A stretch of 46,842 bases of DNA from Pseudomonadota bacterium (GTDB lineage Bacteria; Pseudomonadota; Gammaproteobacteria; Nitrosococcales; Methylophagaceae): contig JALIBN010000024.1 of the NCBI GenBank assembly GCA_030576275.1, positions 145,590 to 192,431 of the forward strand, in the 5' to 3' direction. The position numbers were made by a program, and so were the translations under genes. Below the pieces are notes generated by a model that had not been told where the DNA came from, did no database searches, and saw nothing but the letters and a program-made list of their open reading frames with translations. This document shows, piece after piece, positions 39,296 through 46,842 of this stretch (the stretch's first letter is position 1; each line of letters starts with the position of its first letter).

Positions 39296-40423
39296 TTATT
39301 GTTCAGGTTCATCAGAATACTCGGATTGAATTTTTTTGATATCATCAATTCGGGCAAAAAAGGCTTCTACACATTGTGGATCCATATGTGAACCAGATTG
39401 TTGTTTGATATAGTCCAAAGCTTCTTCAGTTGACCATGCCGCTTTGTATGGTCGAGTCGTAACCAAGGCATCAAAAACATCTGCGACCGCTACAATCCTA
39501 GCAATAAGAGGGATCTCTGTAGCTTTAAGACCATTAGGGTAGCCTTTGCCATCAAAACGCTCATGATGATTCATTGCGATAATGGCACCAATCTGCATGT
39601 ATTTGGATTTGCTATTTGATAATATCGAGTGACCAATGGTACTGTGCCGCTTCATTATCTCCCATTCATCGGGATCTAACTTGCCCGGTTTGAGTAGCAC
39701 CCTATCAGGAACGCCAATTTTACCAATGTCATGCATAGGTGCAGCATATTCTAAATCTAGACATTCTTCTTCTGTAAAACTGCCTAATTCTTCGGCAATT
39801 ATACGAGAATATTTAGCCATGCGGAGCACGTGATTACCGGTACCTTCATCGCGATATTCTCCTGCTTTAGCAAGACGAATGATGGTTTCACGTTCTCGTT
39901 CGACTATTTGTTGTGTGGCAATATCTACTTGACGAGCAAGCCAATTAGCGCGATCTTGAATGATTAAATGCTGTTGGTGTAGCTGAAGTAAATTTCTACA
40001 ACTTGTTCTGCATTCAATTTGATCAATAGGCCTAGTTAAAAATGCCGTTGCACCAGCTTCTAGTGCTTCATAACGTACTTCTTTTTCGCTGACGACGGTA
40101 ATCATCATTATAGGGACATTTTTAAAGCGTTGTTGTCTGCGTACATTCTGAATAAACTCAAGTCCATTCATTTCTGGCATTCTATAATCGGTGATGATTA
40201 AATCAACATCGTTAGTTTCAAGCCATTTTAGGGCTTTCAGAGGATCGCCAAAATCTGAAACAACGATGTTGTCCGATACTTGAAGGATAATTTTTTCAAG
40301 GATCGCTCTACCCGTTGATTGATCATCAAGGATAAGAACCTGACTTTTATTCTTAATGATATTGAGTCCGTGGGCGTAATCATAAGAATCAATAGCGTTG
40401 TTGTTGATATCTTCGATGGTCAA
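39296..40423 (-). CDS. rpfG: RpfG-type response regulator with HD-GYP c-di-GMP phosphodiesterase
   Basis: The protein has 375 residues, close to Xanthomonas RpfG. The receiver domain (about 27-145) has the acidic pair in LILDDQ and phosphoacceptor D79 in ITDYRMPEMNG. A linker helix leads to the HD-GYP domain (about 180-365), in which all catalytic residues are present: H198, H231-D232 (APMHDIGKIG), H260, H286-H287 and the GYP motif at 294-296 (RFDGKGYPNG). It should hydrolyse cyclic di-GMP when phosphorylated by RpfC. The start is TTG at 40423 with AGAGGA 7 bp upstream. It is the first gene of the rpfG-rpfC unit. Confidence 0.94.
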   Translation of the reverse strand: MTIEDINNNAIDSYDYAHGLNIIKNKSQVLILDDQSTGRAILEKIILQVSDNIVVSDFGDPLKALKWLETNDVDLIITDYRMPEMNGLEFIQNVRRQQRFKNVPIMMITVVSEKEVRYEALEAGATAFLTRPIDQIECRTSCRNLLQLHQQHLIIQDRANWLARQVDIATQQIVERERETIIRLAKAGEYRDEGTGNHVLRMAKYSRIIAEELGSFTEEECLDLEYAAPMHDIGKIGVPDRVLLKPGKLDPDEWEIMKRHSTIGHSILSNSKSKYMQIGAIIAMNHHERFDGKGYPNGLKATEIPLIARIVAVADVFDALVTTRPYKAAWSTEEALDYIKQQSGSHMDPQCVEAFFARIDDIKKIQSEYSDEPEQ

Positions 40424-40892
40424 AAAATAGTCCTCTTTAATATGACGTTACAATCCTATCGTACTTGCCGTAACAAGCCATATTTACTCTGCTGAATTTA
40501 AAATGGTAGTAGCTGTTACCAGTCTAAAAGATTTTAGCTTAATCTTATCATGCTTGATAATGGTCATGTTCAATTTACAACAGCAAATATTTGCCATTAT
40601 TTCATTTGCTATGCCCATACATTCAAATCATATGTAGCCGAATACTATTTATTGTAATTGGGTATTGGAGATATTGCTATCTATATAGCATTGGTATTTG
40701 TTTAATGCTGAAGACTAATTTGAAGAAACTGTTTTTAGTTCATGATGTTGTTCGTGAACTGCAATTATAAACACGCTTTGAGCACAGGCTAGATTAGTCT
40801 TATTAGATAAGGCAGCCTAAGGCCCCTAGGGTAGCAAGACGATTTTATGTTGAGTGATAATCACTAGATAATGCGCCTTTAATTATACTTGG
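40424..40892. other. Gene-free stretch upstream of rpfG
   Basis: No gene is visible in this 469-bp stretch, which must contain the rpfG promoter on the minus strand. AGTGATAATCACT at 40853-40865 is an inverted repeat that resembles half of a Fur box. It lies before the xoxF relic and may once have served that gene or be chance. Confidence 0.35.
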
Positions 40893-41581
40893 ATGAGCTG
40901 TTACATATTTAAAATCCCTGTTATGGCTTTAATTTCAAGTGTTAGTCTTAAAACTGGTCTTCCTGATCGGGTGATGAAATATTTACCTGAGGCCAATTGT
41001 ACTGATTCTAATTCACCTGGAATTTGTCCAGTTGCACACGGCGTAAAAGATCAACAACCAGCAGCATATTCTCCAAAAACAGGTTTGTTCTATGTGCCTA
41101 CTAATGATATCTGTATGGATTTAGAGCCGTTTGAAGTTGAATATGTGGCCGGACAACCGTATTTCGGTGCCGTTGTAAGTATGTCACCTTCTGAACCAAA
41201 CAACATAGGTGATTTTATTGCTTGGGATGCCCGTGAAGGTAAGATCGTTTGGTGCAACAAAGAACTCTTTTCTGTTTGAGCCGGTGCAATGGCAACTTTA
41301 GGAGATGTTTTTTTACGGTACTCTTGAAGGTTACTTGAAAGCAGTTGATGCTCCCACGGAACATGAATTGTATCGTTTTAAAATGCCATCAGGCATTGTC
41401 GGTAATTTAAATAGTTACCAACATAATGGTAACCAGTTTTTGCCTGTACTGTCTGATCTGTGGTTGGGCAAGTATTGGTCTGACCAATAACCTTGAAAAT
41501 TACTCTGATGGTATGGAGGTTCTAGGTGCTTATAAATCATTAGCAAGCTCGACGGCACTCGGTAGTGTATTCAGTTGGTAA
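40893..41581 (+). pseudogene. xoxF: Decayed PQQ methanol dehydrogenase (XoxF-like), C-terminal third
   Basis: The translation gives KDQQPAAYSPKTGLFYVPTN, then [46 protein letters not shown] and [11 protein letters not shown], the C-terminal half of the PQQ alcohol dehydrogenase propeller; the wording is closer to XoxF than MxaF. Lesions are a TGA at 41277 where tryptophan is expected (FSV*AGAMAT), a frame change in the T-run near 41310 and another near 41455, after which [20 protein letters not shown] continues to TAA at 41581. The N-terminal two thirds, including the PQQ and lanthanide ligands, are missing, so it cannot be active. Confidence 0.88.
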
Positions 41582-41619
41582 TAAGATTCAAAATCTGATG
41601 TGAACCATCAGACTATGCA

Positions 41620-41655
41620 AAAAAGCCGTAGTGATTAAGTTCACTACGGCTTTTT
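41620..41655. terminator. Bidirectional intrinsic terminator
   Basis: AAAAAGCCGTAGTGA (41620-41634) pairs with TCACTACGGCTTTTT (41641-41655) around a 6-nt loop. T-runs on both strands let it serve the xoxF relic (plus) and the mechanosensitive channel gene (minus). It is nearly identical to the hairpin at 45757-45791. Confidence 0.9.
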
Positions 41656-41715
41656 CATTTATTTAACAGTCAAAACTTTTATTTCGCAAGTGTCCCTAGA
41701 AGCTGAAGTTAATCC

Positions 41716-44193
41716 TTATGTATCCTTGTTTAACTTTAAATCTGGCGATACGGAACGTAAGTGCAGATCACGTTGAGGGAATGGGATCTCGATGTTATAT
41801 GCCCTAAGCGCTCGATTCATGGCTAAGGCAATATCACTTCGAATCGTTATAAACTCATCATTGTCAGCAACCCAGGCTCGTAGCATAAAATCAAGACTAC
41901 TGTCGCCAAAACCATTGAATATTATCTGTGGTTTTGGGTCGCTAAGAATGCCTTTTTGTTCTTCGAGTGAACCATACAATGCTTCAATTACCTTATCCGT
42001 ATCTGTGCCATATGCAACACCTACGGGTAACTCAATACGTCGGATTCGATCTGACATTGTCCAGTTAGTTACAGCATCAGCGAGTAGCGTGCCATTGGGA
42101 ACGGTAATATCGGCACCATCAAAGCTACGAATAGTACTTGCGCGGATGCCGATTCGAGTGATAATTCCTGTTACGGTACCTACTTCGACCGAGTCTCCAA
42201 TGTGTATTGGGCGTTCAAAAATAAGGATCATACCGGAGACAAAGTTGTTGACGATGGTCTGTAAACCAAAACCGATACCAACACCTAATGCACCCAATAG
42301 AATCGTAATTCGGTCCATTCCAATACCGAGTGCACTTACGGCTAAAATAAAACCAAAAAGAATGATGCCGTATCTAATCACTGCTGAAATGGCAAAGGAG
42401 ATGCCACGTCCTAGTCTTACCCGTTGATAGACGTCTTCATCTAATACCGTAGCGATGAACCGAGATAAAAAAATGGCCGTAAAAATGGTCAGGATAAATG
42501 CCAGCACATCGGCAAGTGATAGTGCAATCGTGCCAGTATTTAGTTCAGAAAACAGAATTGTTTTGGTCAAGGCTACTACATAATCCCATAAGGCAAATAA
42601 ATCCAGTGTCACCTTAAGCCATATAAAGATAGCTACGACACTGAGTAATTTTTTAATATTGTTACGTAATGTGTCGGTTCGTCGACGAATGAGATTGATT
42701 GTTTGAGCAAAATGACTCTGTAGCGTTAGGGCAATACTGCCATCCGTTGCACGAATCAGAGCTGCAAGTAATGCTGCTAAATAGGCGCTGTTGAGCACCG
42801 CATGCCCAATCAGGACAGAAAAACGCACGAAACCAATAGTAGCGGCAAGTGCCGAGATAGCCAGCAGAATGAGTGCAACATTTAGCCATAGACGAATAGG
42901 TTTCTGCCAGCGACTATTACTACCATGTAATGCTTTCACACGGACTAACCAAATTATCAGACCTATGGCTACCAGCATCTCAGCAATGAAAATAATGCGT
43001 GCTATAAATGGATCGGCTGCGACTAAATCGCGTAACCAATCTATAACATAAAAAATCGCAAGGAAAACCAATACTGGGCGAATGGGTGCATTCAATAATG
43101 GTAAGACGATCCATAACACAGGGAATATGAGGAGCAACCCCGCGGCATCCGTCAAAACTGCAGAGGTGGAGGCGTAGATCCAAGGAGTTAACATCAGCGC
43201 AAGTAGCATGGCGAGTGCGAAAGGTCTTTCAAATACTGAACTTCCGACGATGATCGAGGGATTAGCCGCTATACAGGTTCGTGCTGCTTTGCGTACTTGG
43301 TAGAGGATGATTGCACTAGCGATTAATAGAAAAATCTGCAACCCAAGTCTCGCAACTTCTTCGCTAACAATAGCGTAAATAGCAGATAACCAGATACTAA
43401 GATCATGGCCTATTTGATTAATTAGAACATATAGAATTGCACCTGATCCTGAAACTGTTTCTCCCCATAAAGGTGGTCGTTCGCGGTGGCCTAAATTTTT
43501 CAGTAAATCAGCTTCTTCTGCCTTGATTATATCCAAGGCCTCTTGCACACCTCTGTGTGATCGCCCTATCTTTCCTTGAAGCTCTAAGATTTGATTTTGA
43601 ACTTTTTGAAGGGAGCTGTTTGTCTTATCGATATCACTCGCTGCTATGCGTGCGAGTTTTACTAAGTCTTCTGGTGCCTTATCCATTTGGGCTTGAGTTA
43701 TAGTCCTTTTCCACAGGTCGAGTCCGGTCTTCAGACGAATTATTTGCTGAGCAATGACTTCAGTCCGAGCATGAAGAGTGGACTCTGCGTTTGTCATCTG
43801 CCTGTCGAATTCGAGCCACTTTCTTTTGATTTCAAAAATTGCATCTCGTGAAGAGGCTGCTGCCAGCGATGTTGTGAGTGAGGGTAGAGCTTTTATTATC
43901 TCCCCCTTCTCGGTGAAGAGATTCTGTTGAATTTCATTAAATATTGTTGATTCAGCAAGTACTGATGCCGCTTGATCTAGCATAGCGCGGTCTGAAGCGG
44001 CCTGTGATGGAATATCCGATAGAGCAATTGTTGGCGGCGGTAGTGGCGGGGCAATTGCATCTGACTCTTCAGTAGCAAAGCAACTTGCTGACAGCGAAAA
44101 GATAAGCATCGCTAACATTAGATGGAGCATATCGCTGCGAATGTCGCGGCAAATATGGAATATTCCCGTAAAGTATTTCATCACTAAGCCCAT
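41716..44193 (-). CDS. Large mechanosensitive ion channel (MscS superfamily)
   Basis: The protein has 825 residues. A signal peptide (about 22-41) is followed by a periplasmic coiled-coil region (about 50-240), many membrane helices (about 280-620), and the MscS pore and beta domains near the C-terminus. The pore helix is ILLGALGVGIGFGLQTIVNN, followed by FVSGMILIFERPIHIGDSVE and the DGADITVPNGTLL beta-domain motif. The build corresponds to the MscK/MscM/YbdG-like large channels that open under hypo-osmotic stress. The first codons (MGLVMKYF) leave either of two methionines as start. It stands alone with a terminator 60 bp past its stop. Confidence 0.9.
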   Translation of the reverse strand: MGLVMKYFTGIFHICRDIRSDMLHLMLAMLIFSLSASCFATEESDAIAPPLPPPTIALSDIPSQAASDRAMLDQAASVLAESTIFNEIQQNLFTEKGEIIKALPSLTTSLAAASSRDAIFEIKRKWLEFDRQMTNAESTLHARTEVIAQQIIRLKTGLDLWKRTITQAQMDKAPEDLVKLARIAASDIDKTNSSLQKVQNQILELQGKIGRSHRGVQEALDIIKAEEADLLKNLGHRERPPLWGETVSGSGAILYVLINQIGHDLSIWLSAIYAIVSEEVARLGLQIFLLIASAIILYQVRKAARTCIAANPSIIVGSSVFERPFALAMLLALMLTPWIYASTSAVLTDAAGLLLIFPVLWIVLPLLNAPIRPVLVFLAIFYVIDWLRDLVAADPFIARIIFIAEMLVAIGLIIWLVRVKALHGSNSRWQKPIRLWLNVALILLAISALAATIGFVRFSVLIGHAVLNSAYLAALLAALIRATDGSIALTLQSHFAQTINLIRRRTDTLRNNIKKLLSVVAIFIWLKVTLDLFALWDYVVALTKTILFSELNTGTIALSLADVLAFILTIFTAIFLSRFIATVLDEDVYQRVRLGRGISFAISAVIRYGIILFGFILAVSALGIGMDRITILLGALGVGIGFGLQTIVNNFVSGMILIFERPIHIGDSVEVGTVTGIITRIGIRASTIRSFDGADITVPNGTLLADAVTNWTMSDRIRRIELPVGVAYGTDTDKVIEALYGSLEEQKGILSDPKPQIIFNGFGDSSLDFMLRAWVADNDEFITIRSDIALAMNRALRAYNIEIPFPQRDLHLRSVSPDLKLNKDT

Positions 44194-44635
44194 ATTCCTT
44201 TGTTGCGTAAATTTTCATCTGAGGCTTTCACAAAACGCATCAGCATTTTGAGTCATTTAATATCAGACATTATCTATCATCTTGCTTAGATGCACCGCTG
44301 TTTCTATATTATGTGTAATTGACTAAAAATATCATAGTGCATGATTGATATAAAGACAGAACAAAATTTAGGTGCTTATGGCGCTATTTTAAAGTTTGAT
44401 CACTTGCGAGTAGGGGACGATGTCTTTTTAAGTGATATCGTCTAAGCCATCCACGCGATGTATTATTTTAGTTCAAACTTAGGAATGGATTGCATTAAGG
44501 ATTTAAAATTGTTGTTAGTTTAATGTTGATTTGGCTTCTACTAGTAATGTATCTCGGTGTGAACAGCAGAAGTATTCGAGGTCATCGCAATCGTAATGGA
44601 ATGATTCATATAAAATATGCGTCAGGTATCGTTCA
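44194..44635. other. Gap between mechanosensitive channel and marR
   Basis: No intact gene is seen. A 34-codon plus-strand frame at 44341-44445 (beginning MIDIKTEQNLGAYGAIL and ending VFLSDIV) is possibly a gene fragment but is unrecognised and lacks a ribosome binding site. GACGAT and ATCGTC form an inverted repeat around 44416-44443. The marR promoter follows directly. Confidence 0.3.
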
Positions 44636-44665
44636 TTGACAAATAGTTAGCCGGCTAACTATAAT
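44636..44665 (+). promoter_or_regulatory. marR promoter with embedded perfect palindromic operator
   Basis: TTGACA (44636-44641) and TATAAT (44660-44665) are both perfect hexamers with an 18-bp spacer. The spacer and first -10 bases are filled by a 20-bp perfect palindrome at 44643-44662 with core TAGTTAGCCGGCTAACTA. A regulator bound there would block RNA polymerase. The size and symmetry fit MarR-family operators, so autorepression by the next gene is the obvious reading. Confidence 0.88.
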
Positions 44666-44671
44666 GTAACC

Positions 44672-45175
44672 ATGTTGAAATTAAAAGATTTACCAGACTC
44701 AAAAGTTCTCACCAAGTTCGCTGAAAGGTATCCTCAAGCTAACATCGATGGTGTTATTCATTTTCTTACTTTATTGCGAGTAGGCTCAGATCTTTCCGAT
44801 GTTCTGGACAACTTCTTAGGGCAATATGGGCTGTTGCAGGGTAGGTGGTGGGTTTTAATACTGTTGATGCGTGAGCAGGATTTAACGTCGACACCATCCT
44901 CTCTTGCCGAAAAAGCCGGTGTATCAAGAGCCACGATGACAGGACTTATTGATGGTTTGGATAAAGAGGGTTTGGTCCTCAGAGTCACTGATGCAACTGA
45001 CAGGCGTAAGTGCCACATCAAACTAACCACTTTAGGGCAAGCTAAGCTTGATGAGGTAATGCCGGAATATTATCGCCGTGTTGATCGTTTGATGAGTATT
45101 TTGTCTCCAGAAGAAGGTGAGGCATTAACATCAATGCTCATAAAATTACAAAATAACCGAGATATATTCAAATAG
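44672..45175 (+). CDS. MarR family transcriptional regulator
   Basis: The protein has 167 residues. A helical N-terminus for dimerisation is followed by a winged helix-turn-helix (about 70-135). The recognition helix is in LAEKAGVSRATMTGLIDGLD and the wing in RVTDATDRRKCHIKLTTLG, the typical DRR motif of MarR proteins. The ligand is unknown. The start codon is only 6 bp after the -10 box, so the mRNA would be nearly leaderless. The palindrome in its promoter and the second copy after the gene suggest that it controls itself and the next gene. Confidence 0.93.
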   Translation: MLKLKDLPDSKVLTKFAERYPQANIDGVIHFLTLLRVGSDLSDVLDNFLGQYGLLQGRWWVLILLMREQDLTSTPSSLAEKAGVSRATMTGLIDGLDKEGLVLRVTDATDRRKCHIKLTTLGQAKLDEVMPEYYRRVDRLMSILSPEEGEALTSMLIKLQNNRDIFK

Positions 45176-45186
45176 TTTTAAGTAAT

Positions 45187-45204
45187 TAGTTAGGCGGCTA
45201 ATTA
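45187..45204 (+). promoter_or_regulatory. Second copy of the MarR-type operator
   Basis: TAGTTAGGCGGCTAATTA matches 16 of 18 bases of the palindrome core in the marR promoter. It lies 11 bp after the marR stop and 62 bp before the next gene, a suitable place to control that gene. A TAGAAT at 45224-45229 could be its -10. Confidence 0.75.
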
Positions 45205-45219
45205 ATCGCCTGCAAGTTT

Positions 45220-45239
45220 GCAGTAGAATATTCTGCTGC
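45220..45239 (+). repeat. Near-perfect palindrome in the leader of the SnoaL-like gene
   Basis: The sequence from GCAGTAGAAT to ATTCTGCTGC is an 18-of-20 palindrome centred at 45229/45230, between the second operator and the start codon. It may be a further protein-binding site or an mRNA hairpin. No function is apparent. Confidence 0.45.
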
Positions 45240-45266
45240 CCGTGTTAAATATTAGGAGTAAGAACA

Positions 45267-45725
45267 ATGAGAAAATTTTTATCAACACTAACTTTTTGCA
45301 GTTACATTATTGGCGGAAGCGTTGGTAGTGCATTAGCAAATGAAGACGATACTACAAAAATACTAGATTCAGTTAATGCCGCTTGGAACGCTACATTTAA
45401 TAGTGGTGACAGCGCTAAATTAGCTACGCTTTATACTGAAAATGGAACGCTATCGCCAGGTAATGGTGAAATACTCGTTGGTCGGGAACAAATCAGCGGT
45501 CTGTTTAAAAGTTTTATTGATAATGGAGTTCATAACCATAGCATTGAAACAACAGAAGCGTATCGTGATAACAAGCAGATCGTGCAACTGGGTAAATGGA
45601 GAGCGGAAGGCGTTAATGATAAGCAAGAAGCCATTAGCTTTGGTGGTGTGCTTATGACGGTTATCGAGCAGAATGCTGATGGTAAATGGTTAACGCAATC
45701 TCACGTATGGAACATGGGTAACTAA
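45267..45725 (+). CDS. Secreted SnoaL-like/DUF4440-type protein
   Basis: The protein has 152 residues with a signal peptide (cleavage expected after GSALA, residue 24). A compact cone-like fold of the SnoaL/NTF2 superfamily follows: VNAAWNATFNSGDSAKLATL, then YTENGTLSPGNGEILVGREQI, then WRAEGVNDKQ. The opening helix and the DxxxLATLYTENGTLSP pattern are characteristic of the SgcJ/EcaC or DUF4440 group, most of which lack a known reaction. Export to the periplasm is clear. AGGAG lies 8 bp before the ATG. The operator copy upstream suggests control by the neighbouring MarR protein. Confidence 0.82.
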   Translation: MRKFLSTLTFCSYIIGGSVGSALANEDDTTKILDSVNAAWNATFNSGDSAKLATLYTENGTLSPGNGEILVGREQISGLFKSFIDNGVHNHSIETTEAYRDNKQIVQLGKWRAEGVNDKQEAISFGGVLMTVIEQNADGKWLTQSHVWNMGN

Positions 45726-45756
45726 CCAAAAAGCATAGACATAGTTTAATTTTATT

Positions 45757-45791
45757 AAAGCCGTAGTGATTGAGTTCATTACGGCTTTTTT
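45757..45791 (+). terminator. Intrinsic terminator of the SnoaL-like gene
   Basis: AAAGCCGTAGTGA (from 45757) pairs with TCATTACGGCTTTTTT around a 6-nt loop, followed by a T-run, about 30 bp past the stop codon. It repeats the 41620-41655 terminator with few changes. Confidence 0.88.
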
Positions 45792-45890
45792 GTTTGTATG
45801 ATGATTAAGTTCGTCAGCGCGCCATTGTCTGCAAGGCTAAAGCCAGATGTAATGTTATGCAGCGGCTAGAATTGCAAATTGCACGCAATA

Positions 45891-45930
45891 AAAAAGCCCC
45901 AATACCCAGATAGGGAGTTGAGGCCTTTTT
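45891..45930 (-). terminator. Probable terminator for the minus-strand fragment at 46 kb
   Basis: AAAAAGCCCCAA and TTGAGGCCTTTTT form an imperfect stem around CCC...GGG. On the minus strand it ends in a T-run and lies about 60 bp beyond the stop of the fragment 45989-46235. Confidence 0.6.
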
Positions 45931-45988
45931 ATTTGTTATGGTGAAGCATCAAATATGTAGCTACGCTAACTTTTGGTTACTATCCTGG

Positions 45989-46235
45989 TCAGCCAGGATT
46001 GAGTACACATACGTTTGCATCTGTATTGAGTGTGGAGTCAGCGGGGCAGCTCGAGGTAATTGTAGTTTTTCTTTCATAGTCTGTTCGGGTATGTAAGATG
46101 AAATTTGGCTGCCATTTTGAAGGTAAATCGGATGAAAGCAGGTAATCTACACCCGTAGAGGCGTAAGGCAAATTGAAGCCCGCACCAGTAAAGAATCCGT
46201 TAGTAAAGTCGTAACCAGCGCCAATTCCAGCTTGT
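45989..46235 (-). pseudogene. C-terminal fragment of an unrecognised exported protein
   Basis: An open minus-strand frame reads IQAGIGAGYDFTNGFFTGAG, then DYLLSSDLPSKWQPNFILHT, and ends CPADSTLNTDANVCVLNPG with a TGA. The two cysteines and Gly/aromatic alternation suggest an exported, perhaps outer-membrane, protein. There is no proper start: the only start codon is an internal TTG, and the frame runs into the neighbouring hydroxylase fragment at about 46236. I do not recognise the family. Confidence 0.5.
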
Positions 46236-46538
46236 ATGGATGCAATTACTACAGTTTTGCATCATCCTACACATACCAGTATGCGGTTATCTGAACGGTG
46301 GAATCGATTTATGACCTATTTTATTATTACCCCTAATTTTCACCGTGTTCATCATTCTTTCGATATGAAGGAAGGGAATAGTAATTTTGGTATTATCTTT
46401 CCATTTTGGGATAAGTTGCTGGGGTCATACTGCAATAAAAATAATGCCGCATTACTGAAAATGAAATTAGGTATCAGCAACAATCAGTCACCTAAATCAC
46501 TAACATTAAGGGAGTTGATAGTTAACCCGTTGAACTAA
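46236..46538 (+). pseudogene. C-terminal fragment of a sterol desaturase/fatty acid hydroxylase family gene
   Basis: The 100-codon frame reads TTVLHHPTHTSMRLSERWNR, then YFIITPNFHRVHHSFDMKEG and FWDKLLGSY. This is the C-terminal part of membrane di-iron hydroxylases, with the HxxHH ligand motif (HRVHH). The upstream histidine motifs and all membrane helices (about 150-200 residues) are missing, and the ATG at 46236 has no ribosome binding site. It is therefore a 5'-truncated remnant rather than a gene. Confidence 0.82.
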
Positions 46539-46842
46539 GTTGAAAAAAGCCATTTACTATTTACGATTTGGTTTTTAGCTGTAATTTTAGGATGGGAAAA
46601 GTCACGAAAAAATCATGATAATTCAATCAGTTATGGACTTGTGTGCGTTTTGTAATGGTAGCTACTAGCCTAGTTGATGTTCGCGAAGGTTAGGCTTACA
46701 AGGACCACTATTATATGTCCAAAATACAGGACAGGTTGTAGCCGCTGGTTTGTCATTTTTTGCAGTGTATTTAGCATGAAAAACGGTTCAAACAATGAGC
46801 TTGCGTTGAGCAGGTAATCAACACCATTATTAGAATAAGGGC
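46539..46842. other. Right-edge stretch without an identifiable gene
   Basis: A plus-strand frame around 46694-46779 reads GLQGPLLYVQNTGQVVAAGL then SFFAVYLA and a stop. It looks like a membrane-segment relic but is too short to name. Nothing else is seen up to the window edge. Confidence 0.3.

Noticed and set aside
40853-40865. Fur box before the xoxF relic
   Set aside because: Only a short 13-bp repeat is present, there is no functional gene downstream, and the match outside the core is poor.
44341-44445. Small protein gene of 34 codons
   Set aside because: It is too short, has no upstream site and no match to a known family.

Overview
The window reads as a chromosomal segment of a gammaproteobacterium with fairly low GC, most likely a marine methylotroph close to Methylophaga. 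That placement is inferred from protein resemblance, a decayed lanthanide-type methanol dehydrogenase (xoxF-like) remnant and a 6-phosphogluconate dehydrogenase of the kind used in RuMP-cycle organisms. I could not run a phylogeny. I see no rRNA, tRNA, CRISPR array, prophage or intact insertion sequence.

Positions 1-25.8 kb are mostly core genome. On the left are a DUF454 membrane protein, EfpL, a CvfB-like RNA-binding protein coupled to the ribosome-assembly GTPase RbgA, and a SWIM-domain SNF2 ATPase. An outer-membrane porin, a covalent-FMN protein and a PepSY membrane protein follow. They form a probable operon behind a strong promoter whose -35 lies in a Fur-box-like palindrome. Next come an archaeal-looking nucleotidyltransferase translationally coupled to gnd, then an encapsulin-type ferritin (EncFtn) with no encapsulation tail, small conserved proteins, guaB and guaA, xseA with an M23 peptidase, and a voltage-gated-type K+ channel. 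The lipopolysaccharide cluster yrbG-kdsD-kdsC-lptC-lptA-lptB and mlaA close this part. LptA carries an extra C-terminal SH3 domain.

From about 25.9 kb the region mixes intact genes with relics. Intact genes are prlC, a GlsB/YeaQ protein, ubiD, a secreted protein-isoaspartate methyltransferase next to a membrane spermidine-synthase-like protein, and gloA. Relics are a glycosyltransferase (25.9-26.4 kb), a DUF808/YedI protein (35.0-35.6 kb), xoxF (40.9-41.6 kb) and two abutting fragments at 46.0-46.5 kb.

The most notable locus is 35.8-40.4 kb. It holds rpfF (DSF synthase), rpfC (hybrid DSF-sensor kinase) and rpfG (HD-GYP c-di-GMP phosphodiesterase response regulator), with rpfF convergent to the rpfG-rpfC pair. 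This is a complete diffusible-signal-factor quorum-sensing circuit of Xanthomonas type, apparently in a methylotroph. Its RpfC has an additional degenerate receiver domain, and both rpfG and rpfC use TTG starts.

At the right end a MarR regulator has a perfect 20-bp palindrome inside its own near-consensus promoter. A second copy lies before the following secreted SnoaL/DUF4440-type gene, which makes a small self-contained regulon.
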